Shown here: piece after piece, positions 8,733 to 15,944 of the stretch
How the letters are laid out: every line of letters starts with the position of its first letter
Numbering within the stretch: the first letter of the stretch is position 1
Assembly: GCA_964385055.1 (NCBI GenBank)
Contig: CAYLMH010000007.1
Span: 1 to 46,869, forward strand
From: JACRPI01 sp964385055
GTDB taxonomy: Archaea; Nanobdellota; Nanobdellia; Woesearchaeales; DSVV01
Reading direction: 5' to 3'
Length of the DNA: 46,869 bases
Notes under the pieces: generated by a model
Databases searched by the model: none
Seen by the model: only the letters and a program-made list of their open reading frames with translations
What the model was told of the DNA's origin: nothing
Position numbers and translations under genes: made by a program

Positions 8733-9188
8733 TTACGTTATCACTCTTTCGATTTGCACAAGCGCGCCATTGTTTATTGCTTCAAATCGGAATTTTTTTA
8801 TTCCTTCTGTGACATCTGCACTATTGAACGTGCCATTGATAGGGATATCAGAATAATACACTTGCTCTGTTTCTGCACCACCAATATCTATTGTGAAAAT
8901 AATCTGATCGTTTGTCTCCTCAGGAATTTCTACATTCGTAATTCCTTCCGGAAAATTTACTTCAATGACTATTACTGTTCCATTTGTTCCATGATACACT
9001 GTTTTTGCAGTGCTCAACATGTAGTTCCCAATTTTATTCACTTGACTTGTTGTTACTGTGTACGATGATTCCTGCACAAATCTGCCAAATAACGCAAGCG
9101 ACGGAATGAGCAGCAGCATCGCAAAACCAACAACAAACAAAAATTCTATTGCCGCCTGCGCTTTCCTAGGCTTTTTTGCATTGATCAT
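8733..9188 (-). CDS. Archaeal type IV pilin-like protein (class III signal peptide)
   Basis: 151 residues from ATG 9188 (MINAKKPRKA). The start has the class III prepilin pattern: a basic segment, then QAAIEFLFVVGFAMLLLIP, where prepilin peptidase would cut just before the Gln and the Glu at +5 guides assembly. The rest is a beta-rich domain with several N-x-T sequons. An earlier ATG at 9236 would add 16 basic residues and is less likely. It overlaps the end of the previous small gene by 23 bp and is followed after 1 bp by the nucleotidyltransferase. It probably forms an adhesive pilus or a minor pilin. Confidence 0.85.
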   Translation of the reverse strand: MINAKKPRKAQAAIEFLFVVGFAMLLLIPSLALFGRFVQESSYTVTTSQVNKIGNYMLSTAKTVYHGTNGTVIVIEVNFPEGITNVEIPEETNDQIIFTIDIGGAETEQVYYSDIPINGTFNSADVTEGIKKFRFEAINNGALVQIERVIT

Positions 9189-9384
9189 AATATTCCTGTT
9201 TTTCAAGAGAAGACGCATCTTTCGCGAGTGGCTCATCGCAGTTTACCGCTTGCGCACCTACTGTTGCCGCAGTGAGCGTGTTCCCATCGCTTCCTGTCGT
9301 TGTTTCTACAAGATACAACGCACCACCTAATACAACAAGAAGCAACATAACGGCGATTGTGGTATGCTGAAGCTGTTTTCGCAT
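9166..9384 (-). CDS. Small membrane-anchored protein of the pilin operon
   Basis: 72 residues. A short basic start (MRKQLQHTT) leads into one hydrophobic helix (IAVMLLLVVLGGALYLV), then an outside domain of about 45 residues with two Cys and an acidic/basic end. It is the first gene of the operon. The TATA sequence AAATTATATATAG centred near 9411 places transcription start at about the ATG, so the mRNA is leaderless. Its end overlaps the pilin start. Function unknown; position suggests a pilus accessory protein. Confidence 0.75.
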   Translation of the reverse strand: MRKQLQHTTIAVMLLLVVLGGALYLVETTTGSDGNTLTAATVGAQAVNCDEPLAKDASSLEKQEYYDQCKKA

Positions 9385-9424
9385 GCACTTATTTTACACA
9401 AAGAACTATATATAATTTCCGATA

Positions 9425-9537
9425 CTAAAAAAATAAAAGGCAAAAGGAGAGCCTTCTGCCACGTTAAATAATAACCCCGGTGCAACCCTGTTCCGAAGAA
9501 CAGTCCCAGCAAACCAAGAAATTACTACTTTAACAGA
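9425..9537 (-). ncRNA. Candidate structured non-coding RNA
   Basis: Minus strand, about 113 nt. A TATA box at 9558-9568 predicts a start near 9537. The body contains the hairpin CTGTTC-TTCG-GAACAG (9488-9503), a C(UUCG)G tetraloop stem, extended by outer GGT/ACC and GC/GC pairs. It ends with a hairpin (AAGGC 9437-9441 with GCCTT 9451-9455) followed by a T-rich run, as in an archaeal terminator. No open reading frame is convincing here, and the downstream small gene has its own promoter. It does not match SRP RNA, RNase P RNA or tRNA as far as I can tell. Confidence 0.6.
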
Positions 9538-9557
9538 AAAAGGAGATAGCTGTCTAG

Positions 9558-9568
9558 ATTATATAAAC
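9558..9568 (-). promoter_or_regulatory. TATA box for the candidate ncRNA
   Basis: Minus-strand GTTTATATAAT. It is 26 nt upstream of the predicted RNA start and far (about 180 nt) from the next coding start, so it is not the promoter of the small membrane gene. Confidence 0.5.
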
Positions 9569-9667
9569 ATTTCTTGCAGGAAAACAGGGGTCTCTATATA
9601 GTTAAGATGATTTTTATATAAATCCATAACAAGAAAGCATAAATACATCAGTTTGCTGGAAAACGCA

Positions 9668-10231
9668 ATGCGTCTTCCTCAGAACATGAAATTCATGCGT
9701 TCTCCCAAAAAAGGAATCTATTTCACTTTAGAAGCAATCTTTTCTCTCATGGTGATCAGTATTGGCTTTGGGATCATTCTGTATCTCTTTGTTGTACTGT
9801 CTAAACCGCCTGTGGGGATTGTCCAAACAGAACTTTATGACACCGCGGATCTGTTCATGGTAGAGATTCAAGACATTAGTCAAGGAAATTGCAGCATCAA
9901 CAGCACTGCTGTTGAAGAAGGATACATTACTGACACTTCAAACACTCTTTTTCAACAGCTTGGAGAATATTATTTTCGCTCCACAACAGAAGACTGTACA
10001 TACTGCACAGAAATGCTGAGCACATGCATTGCGGATTATGTTTCTTACAGGAACCTTGACGATGTGAACATCGATGTCCGCATTGAAGGAACGTCTTTCT
10101 ACACAAACAACGCAACGTTTGCACAGGAGAACGCGACTGTCTTATTTCCGTACAAAACCATTCTCTTTGGCACTGTCAATAATACACAAATGTGGGGACC
10201 ATACGTCGGGGAGATTCGGATATGGCAATAA
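9668..10231 (+). CDS. Pilin-like surface protein
   Basis: 187 residues from ATG 9668 (MRLPQNMKFM); an in-frame TTG at 9653 is less likely, and ATG 9686 is possible. The basic segment MRSPKKG followed by IYFTLEAIFSLMVISIGFGIILYL resembles a prepilin start: cleavage after the Gly and a Glu inside the first hydrophobic turn. The remainder is an extracellular domain with six Cys and several N-x-T/S sequons. TATA-like TTTTATATAAAT lies at 9611-9622. It overlaps the next gene by 10 bp, so the two are probably made together. The divergent neighbour on the left is another pilin operon. Confidence 0.75.
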   Translation: MRLPQNMKFMRSPKKGIYFTLEAIFSLMVISIGFGIILYLFVVLSKPPVGIVQTELYDTADLFMVEIQDISQGNCSINSTAVEEGYITDTSNTLFQQLGEYYFRSTTEDCTYCTEMLSTCIADYVSYRNLDDVNIDVRIEGTSFYTNNATFAQENATVLFPYKTILFGTVNNTQMWGPYVGEIRIWQ

Positions 10232-11808
10232 TTTTGAAAGATAGATTTTGGAAAAAAGGATTTATGTTTACGTTTGTCAGTATTTTTCTCATCTCTATTT
10301 TTGCGTTTGTTCTGTACGCTGCATCAAGCCACGTTATGATGGACAAACAAAACGCCGCAGCTGAACGAACTGAAGCAGTTGTCGTCAATATGTTTACCAA
10401 ATCATTGAGTGATGATGTTTTGACCCCTATTGTCAAAGTTGCTGGCGCAAACAGTTTGCGGGCAATGGTTTCCTATGTGAACGGGACTGAAACTGCACTT
10501 ACTGATCCCGAGGGATTTTATCGTGAAGTGATGATGAATGGAACTGTTTCTGGAACGTATGATGTTACTTCTCTTTCTGATGATTTCGCGATGACGCTGA
10601 CTGCGTGGAATGACACAGAATTTATTACCATCGCAGAGACTTCTTCCAGCACATCACCAGAATCCTTTGGTGATACTCTTGCTGTTGTACAACGGGTGTC
10701 GCTTCCTTCTTCCTATGAAGTGTTGGAATCCCTTCATTCCATGACTGTTACTCTCGAGAATACTTCTTCTGCAACATCCAACGTTTTGTATGCTGCGATT
10801 TATAATGCAACAGGAGCACTTGTTGCATTGGATATTCAATATTTTGGAAGCGATGGTTCATACACATTTACCTTTGGCGGTGAACTGCCTCTGACGCAGG
10901 ATATATATTATGACGTGGTGATCGCTGCGCCATTTACAGAGAGTGATAGTGATTATAGTATTGCAATGGCTTCTGAGTTTAGTTGCGCATCAAGTGATTT
11001 TGACTGCAGTGCTGAATCATGGGGATGGGATATTACAGAAACAACCGGGACAGAGAACATTCCTATTGATTTTTATCTTGATTCCCCTCTTGTTGGAGAA
11101 GGATTTTTCTTAGGATTGCTGAATTCCTTCAAAGCGCTTGCAGAAGAACAGCTCGCGATTGACGCAGACATTAATGTGACTTCCATTGTCATTGAGGAGA
11201 CTGGACCATGGGAAATTGATGTGAATACCACGTTTGCGATTTCTACATCAAAGACTACTGTTTCATTCTCTGGAATTACTGGAGAAGGTTTTGCGACGAT
11301 TCCGATTGAGGGATTGTATGATCCGTACAGTATTTTACGCACTGATTTGCTCTCTGATGATGGAAGATATTTTCCAATTGTTGTACAAAATGTCAGTGAT
11401 GATTTTAGTGAAGACGATATGTATCAGCACATCGTTGAGCATACTTTTGTCTTCAATGAAGATGCACCAAGTTTTCTAGAACGATTTAAAGGAGAAGATG
11501 CTGATGGAAGCAGTTGTTGTGGTATACAAGCAATCTATCTTGATGATCATATCTCTGGTGATGTTGATGAAGATGACAAAGGATATAGTTATGTTGATTA
11601 TATGTTTCAAGAAAGTGGACAATGCAGTTCAGATGACACTTCAATAAATCCATTATATTATCCAAGTTCATCAAGTGGTGCATTGAGTGGGGTCTCATTA
11701 AACCCATCATGGTTTGATTACTCATCCATAGAATTTTATCATATGGATGAAATGAGTGGAATTACAGTTAGTGCAGTAAGCTGTCCAACGCCAAGTTCTG
11801 GACCATAA
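10222..11808 (+). CDS. Large secreted or anchored surface protein
   Basis: 528 residues from ATG 10222, overlapping the upstream pilin-like gene; an in-frame start at 10192 is possible but deeper inside that gene. One N-terminal hydrophobic helix (GFMFTFVSIFLISIFAFVLYAA) follows a basic KDRFWKK segment, again prepilin- or anchor-like. The outside part is Ser/Thr/Asp-rich, with many sequons and a Cys-containing C-terminal section (SSCCGIQ, GQCSS, VSCPTP). No catalytic motif was recognised. Together with the upstream gene it looks like a two-part pilus or surface fibre, perhaps a tip protein. Confidence 0.8.
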   Translation: MAIILKDRFWKKGFMFTFVSIFLISIFAFVLYAASSHVMMDKQNAAAERTEAVVVNMFTKSLSDDVLTPIVKVAGANSLRAMVSYVNGTETALTDPEGFYREVMMNGTVSGTYDVTSLSDDFAMTLTAWNDTEFITIAETSSSTSPESFGDTLAVVQRVSLPSSYEVLESLHSMTVTLENTSSATSNVLYAAIYNATGALVALDIQYFGSDGSYTFTFGGELPLTQDIYYDVVIAAPFTESDSDYSIAMASEFSCASSDFDCSAESWGWDITETTGTENIPIDFYLDSPLVGEGFFLGLLNSFKALAEEQLAIDADINVTSIVIEETGPWEIDVNTTFAISTSKTTVSFSGITGEGFATIPIEGLYDPYSILRTDLLSDDGRYFPIVVQNVSDDFSEDDMYQHIVEHTFVFNEDAPSFLERFKGEDADGSSCCGIQAIYLDDHISGDVDEDDKGYSYVDYMFQESGQCSSDDTSINPLYYPSSSSGALSGVSLNPSWFDYSSIEFYHMDEMSGITVSAVSCPTPSSGP

Positions 11809-11867
11809 TACTGCTATTTTTTCTCTCATCTTTATTCTTCATATTTTTTTAAAATATCTCATAAAGA

Positions 11868-12032
11868 CCCCATTGCACTTTGGTGCAATGGGTCCCCCTG
11901 ACATTTTTTGCTTTACGGGTGCGCGTTTATTTTCTTTGCTGAGAAGCAACTATTCGCCTTATTGTTGCTTGAATCGCCTGACAGTCCTTGAGAATCCCCA
12001 TGTCTTTATTTTTTTATTTATTTCTTAGAACA
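11868..12032 (+). repeat. Dispersed structured element, copy B (possible ncRNA)
   Basis: Hairpin with arms CCCATTGCAC (11869-11878) and GTGCAATGGG (11883-11892), loop TTTG; then TCCCCCTGACATTTTTTGC and GGTGCGCG; a second stem TTGCT-GAGA-AGCAA (11936-11949) with a GNRA-type loop; ATTCGCC; then AGTCCTTGAGAATCCCCAT and a T-rich tail. It lies downstream of the large surface gene on the same strand and converges on the next gene. Confidence 0.78.
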
Positions 12033-12072
12033 TAGAAATGCAAAAATTATTTCAAGAATACTGCAACTTCTC

Positions 12073-12483
12073 CTACTTCTTCTTTCTTTTCTTCTGGAAG
12101 TCTAATTCATCGATCCCCAACATCCTCTTGTGAAAATGAATGGTCTTTTTGCCAATATCTCTTGTTGTTTCGAAACCCTTCTTTGTTGTTTCAAGCCCAC
12201 GTTTTAACCCTTCCTTATGCAAATCCACTGTCGCAGTATAGGTTTCCTGCAATTTCTTCTTGACATACAAATCCGCGATTTCGAGCGCTTCTTTTCCCAC
12301 GAAGAAACCCGCGACAAAAAGCATAATCCAACTGATAATATACCAAACCAAATTCCACCAATCAATATAGTACGGCAAATGAAGAAAGAACATGAACTTT
12401 GTGTAGAGACCAATAATCAAACTGATGATCACTGTAATAATCGCAAGAATAAGCTTTGTTTTAATAGAAAGATTAAGTTCCAT
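12073..12483 (-). CDS. Two-helix membrane protein with charged tail
   Basis: 136 residues. Two hydrophobic segments (LILAIITVIISLIIGLYTKF and WYIISWIMLFVAGFFVG) separated by a short aromatic loop, then about 65 residues of amphipathic, Lys-rich helix (GLKRGLETTKKGFETTRDIG) likely in the cytosol. No family recognised. TATA-like GGATAAATAC centred near 12511 gives a leaderless mRNA; this box overlaps the end of the MscS gene upstream, and the two probably have separate promoters. Confidence 0.75.
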   Translation of the reverse strand: MELNLSIKTKLILAIITVIISLIIGLYTKFMFFLHLPYYIDWWNLVWYIISWIMLFVAGFFVGKEALEIADLYVKKKLQETYTATVDLHKEGLKRGLETTKKGFETTRDIGKKTIHFHKRMLGIDELDFQKKRKKK

Positions 12484-12509
12484 GAGAAGATATTAGAAAG
12501 AACTTGTAT

Positions 12510-13571
12510 TTATCCTTTCTTGTTATAGATAACGCGTGTAGGATATGCAAACTCCAATCCTTCCTTCTCAAAGGTTTCTTTGATCTTCAGGTTGATCGCG
12601 CTCTTTATTTCAAAGATTCTCGGAATGTCTGTTACCCAATAGACGATGACAAAGTTTAAGGAGAAATCCGCAAACTCATCAAAAAAGACATCGCACTTAT
12701 CCTCAACGCCTTGTTGATCTATTACAATCTTTTTAACAATTTCCATTGCTTTCTTGAGTTTTTTGAGATCTGTCTCATATACTAATCCTACTGTCAACTT
12801 GACCCTTCTCGATTTTTCTCTTGTTACATTCTCAATAATCTCTTTTGCAATTGTCGCATTTGGCACGACTAACTCTGAGCCATCAAGCGTGGTGATTTTT
12901 GTGGAACGCATCCCTATTTCTTTGACAAACCCATCGTTTCCGGAGACTTTAATTCTATCCCCAAGCGCAAAAGGTTTGTCAGTGAGAATAGTAACGCCAC
13001 CAAAAACATTGCTTAATGTTTCCTGCGCTGCAAGCGCAACCGCAAGACCACCAATACCAAGACCCGCGACCAGTGACGCGACATTGTAGCCGAACTTGTC
13101 GAGCACAATTATTGCCGCAATGAAGATGAGAATTATTTTACTCATTCTTCGCAGAATAGGAATTAAAGCGTCGTCCAAATCAGTTTGTGTCTTCTGACTG
13201 AATGGAATAAGATAATATTTGATTAAACCATCGATTAATCTTGTAAAAAACCACGTGAGATTAAAGATGAACATCACAAGCACAATGTTGAAGAATGTGT
13301 GTTCTATTGCTTCTGTCAGCGTGAGTGTTTTATACGCAATATAAAATCCAATTATAAAAATGAGGAAGACCACTGGATGTTCGCAGACTTCAATCAACAT
13401 ATCATCTGCAACTGTCTGTGTTTTCTTTGTTAAGACTTTAACAAAATTTTTTATCAGATAGTACGCAATTTTTCCAATGAGAACTGCACCGGTGATAATA
13501 CTGAAGAAAATAATGTATTGAAGTAATGTATTATTGAAAAAAGTCATTTGTAAGATTGCAGGTATTGCCAT
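12510..13571 (-). CDS. mscS: Mechanosensitive ion channel, MscS family
   Basis: 353 residues. Opens under membrane tension to release solutes during osmotic downshock. Four to five membrane helices occupy the N-terminal half. The family signature is clear: a Gly/Ala-rich pore helix (SLVAGLGIGGLAVALAAQ), then NVFGGVTILTDKPFALGDRI and the beta domain (GFVKEIGMRSTKITTLDGSELVVPN). The C-terminal alpha/beta domain ends AYPTRVIYNKKG. Length suits a small MscS/MscMJ-type channel. TATA AAACTATAAAAGC centred near 13599 predicts a leaderless transcript. Confidence 0.94.
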   Translation of the reverse strand: MAIPAILQMTFFNNTLLQYIIFFSIITGAVLIGKIAYYLIKNFVKVLTKKTQTVADDMLIEVCEHPVVFLIFIIGFYIAYKTLTLTEAIEHTFFNIVLVMFIFNLTWFFTRLIDGLIKYYLIPFSQKTQTDLDDALIPILRRMSKIILIFIAAIIVLDKFGYNVASLVAGLGIGGLAVALAAQETLSNVFGGVTILTDKPFALGDRIKVSGNDGFVKEIGMRSTKITTLDGSELVVPNATIAKEIIENVTREKSRRVKLTVGLVYETDLKKLKKAMEIVKKIVIDQQGVEDKCDVFFDEFADFSLNFVIVYWVTDIPRIFEIKSAINLKIKETFEKEGLEFAYPTRVIYNKKG

Positions 13572-13604
13572 TGTTGTTTTGGATTATAGGGTTGCTTTTA
13601 TAGT

Positions 13605-14369
13605 TTATTGTTCATATCCTCTTTTCATTGCTCTGACTTCAGTCCATGAGTAAAAAGCCGCGTTATATTTTGCTGTCGCATCCAAGCGTTCTGCAAATCT
13701 CCTGCTACACTCTAATGCTTTTGCATCATTTTTTCTGCTCTTTTCTAAAGGAAAGACATCGCTACAAACAGGGTCTTTTGTTGTGTATGCCGCATGAACT
13801 TCCTTTTCTCTTTCTTCAGCGGACTTTGTTCCAATATTATCAAAATCAAGCGAAACAACATATAAGCCGTTTATGTCTATAATTCCAGCAGTATGCCTTT
13901 GCATTATTTCTGTATCTCCTGTTTCAAATATAATCTCTGCACAGATTCTTTCAATATTCATTACATCAAATCCTGATGGAAACGAAGGATATGATTTGTT
14001 TTCAAGATCCCATGGAGTTGGATGAATGTGATAGGTGGTGATACTTTTTACAGACTTTTCTTTGAGCGCTCTTAAGACAGGCAATAATACTTCTTCATCA
14101 TATGAGACTGATGCCTGCTGCTCATTTATTCCATACTCATACCATGTTCCTGGTTCGCCTTGCACCTCAACATAAACCCATGACTCTTCTATCGGACTCG
14201 TATTTGCTAAATACCGCAATTGCTGTTCTCCCTCCCATCTTCCTATATGGGAAGTATAATGCTCAGGACTTGTGTTTACAACAAGTTGTTGTTCTACTGC
14301 TTCAAACGTCTTTTCTATATGCGGTGCACAACTGAGTGCTGTTCCTACAATAAGAGCAGTGATTGTCAT
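13605..14369 (-). CDS. Putative lipoprotein with JAMM-like metalloprotease motif
   Basis: 254 residues from ATG 14369. The TATA-like ATTTAAAAG at 14391-14400 sets transcription start at that ATG, which argues against the TTG at 14384. A hydrophobic start reaches TALSC, a lipobox-like end (Cys14). The core holds HIHP (His114, His116) and PSGFD (Ser132, Asp135), an H-x-H...S-x-x-D arrangement as in JAB/MPN (JAMM) metalloproteases, but with about 15 residues between the parts against the usual 6-10. Candidate upstream Glu residues lie at 68-93. If correct it is an exported, membrane-tethered peptidase or deubiquitinase-fold protein. Family assignment is an inference. Confidence 0.5.
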   Translation of the reverse strand: MTITALIVGTALSCAPHIEKTFEAVEQQLVVNTSPEHYTSHIGRWEGEQQLRYLANTSPIEESWVYVEVQGEPGTWYEYGINEQQASVSYDEEVLLPVLRALKEKSVKSITTYHIHPTPWDLENKSYPSFPSGFDVMNIERICAEIIFETGDTEIMQRHTAGIIDINGLYVVSLDFDNIGTKSAEEREKEVHAAYTTKDPVCSDVFPLEKSRKNDAKALECSRRFAERLDATAKYNAAFYSWTEVRAMKRGYEQ

Positions 14370-14463
14370 ACCTCCCAGAAACAAACATTGACTTTTAAAT
14401 GTTATGTCATTTACTACTTCTAAAGGATAAACTATTTAAGACAGCTACGATTTTTTCTCTTTT

Positions 14464-15153
14464 ATGGAGATACGAACACCTCAAGAGAATCCAGTTGCTA
14501 TACTGCGCCGTATACACCGAGAACAGGCAATTCTTGCACAGACACGCTGGGCTCCACTTCATAAGTATGCTCATTATGATGATGTTGCAGATAAATTTAA
14601 TGACTGGGCATCTGATCCCTTTGGAAACACCTACGATGCACAACTCGCAAAAGCGCCAGAAGTGCATTTACTTTTTTCTGAAATGGTGCTTCCTCTTCTC
14701 CGACCTGCATCTGAAGTTCTTGACGTGGGATGCGGAACGGGTTTAGTAGGAGCTCCATTTGTTGCATCTGGGCACACTGTTGACGGGGTTGATATTTCCA
14801 GAGAAATGCTGAAAAAAACAAAAGAACGAGGATATAGAGAGACATGGAAACAAAATATTGTCCATGGAATCGATCTCAAAGACAGAAAATATGACGCACT
14901 CATTTCTGTCGGTGTTTTTGGAGAATATGTCCCTCCAGTTCTTGCGCTACAACGCGCATTGCCCTATCTTAGACAACGAGCAGTTGTTGCTTTTACATCA
15001 GAAAAGACAAGCACAGACCTTGATGATGTGCTTGATGTGCTTCGACAATACAGATTTATTGATCACACTCCTGTTGAACGAGCAGTGTATAATGAAAAAA
15101 GAGCAAATCTGATCCCACAGGATTATTATTATATCACTGCTGTACGGATGTGA
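14464..15153 (+). CDS. SAM-dependent methyltransferase, class I (copy 1)
   Basis: 229 residues. Class I Rossmann methyltransferase: motif I VLDVGCGTGLVG (about residues 86-97), then the acidic VDGVDIS and motif IV region YDALISVGVFGEYV. The SAM site is intact. The substrate is not evident; members of this group act on small molecules, proteins or tetrapyrroles. TATA ACTATTTAAG at 14431-14440 is 26 nt before the ATG (leaderless). The next gene is a diverged tandem duplicate. Confidence 0.85.
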   Translation: MEIRTPQENPVAILRRIHREQAILAQTRWAPLHKYAHYDDVADKFNDWASDPFGNTYDAQLAKAPEVHLLFSEMVLPLLRPASEVLDVGCGTGLVGAPFVASGHTVDGVDISREMLKKTKERGYRETWKQNIVHGIDLKDRKYDALISVGVFGEYVPPVLALQRALPYLRQRAVVAFTSEKTSTDLDDVLDVLRQYRFIDHTPVERAVYNEKRANLIPQDYYYITAVRM

Positions 15154-15159
15154 GTGTTC

Positions 15160-15903
15160 ATGATTACTTCTGTTCGTTTATCAGAAGAAGGTTTGAGAAT
15201 TCTTGAATGTTATATAGAAAATCCTTCTTTACCTGCACCAGAACCTTTTGATGAATTGAGAAGACATGGTTTAGAGATGCTTGATCTTCAGAGAACAACA
15301 TATGGTGCTGATTATTTTCTTTATGATCACCTCGCGACTCATTTTGATCTCTGGGCATTAGGAATACGATCTGAAGAACGACAAACAACATATGATGAAG
15401 ACATTGCATCTGTTACTGGGCTACACTCGACACTTGCGGCGCTGATACTTTCTCATCTTAAATCGCCAACACGTATTTTAGATGTTGGCTGTGGAACAGG
15501 ACAATTGGGTTTGCATTTTATCCGAGCAGGACATCCTGTTGATGGTATTGACATTTCTACTGAGATGATGAAATATGCTCAAAACAGAGGATATAACTCT
15601 ACTGAACTTCATAACATCGCAACAAATCCATATAGACCTGAAACAACCTATGATTGTGTCATCTCTTTTGGTATTTTTGGAGATTATGTGCCTGCTGAAA
15701 AAGGATTAGAGCACTGCCTTACCGCACTCAAAGAAAAAGCTATTCTTGGTTTTAGTGTTGAGAAACATTGGCGGAATATTCAAGCAACGCATCAACTTTT
15801 AAAATCACGAGGCTTTATTATTGCTGCAGAAGAAGAACACCGCATTGAAGAAAGTGATACGCTTGCTTCCGCGGACTATTGTTTTTTAGTTGCTGTGCGT
15901 TAA
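15160..15903 (+). CDS. SAM-dependent methyltransferase, class I (copy 2)
   Basis: 247 residues from ATG 15160 (GTG 15154 is also possible). Motif I is ILDVGCGTGQLG, followed by VDGIDISTEMM and YDCVISFGIFGDYVPAEKGL, nearly the same framework as the upstream gene. The N-terminal 90 residues differ, with an extra helical region. It begins about 7-13 bp after the first copy, so they form an operon. Retention of both suggests different substrates. Function beyond methyl transfer is unknown. Confidence 0.84.
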   Translation: MITSVRLSEEGLRILECYIENPSLPAPEPFDELRRHGLEMLDLQRTTYGADYFLYDHLATHFDLWALGIRSEERQTTYDEDIASVTGLHSTLAALILSHLKSPTRILDVGCGTGQLGLHFIRAGHPVDGIDISTEMMKYAQNRGYNSTELHNIATNPYRPETTYDCVISFGIFGDYVPAEKGLEHCLTALKEKAILGFSVEKHWRNIQATHQLLKSRGFIIAAEEEHRIEESDTLASADYCFLVAVR

Positions 15904-15944
15904 AAACAACAACATTAATAAAAAACCTGATTCTCTGTTTCTTC

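Noticed and set aside
9327..9512. 61-residue minus-strand frame over the candidate ncRNA
   Set aside because: It spans the RNA's terminator-like hairpin and the promoter of the next gene, has no ribosome site, and its sequence is not protein-like.
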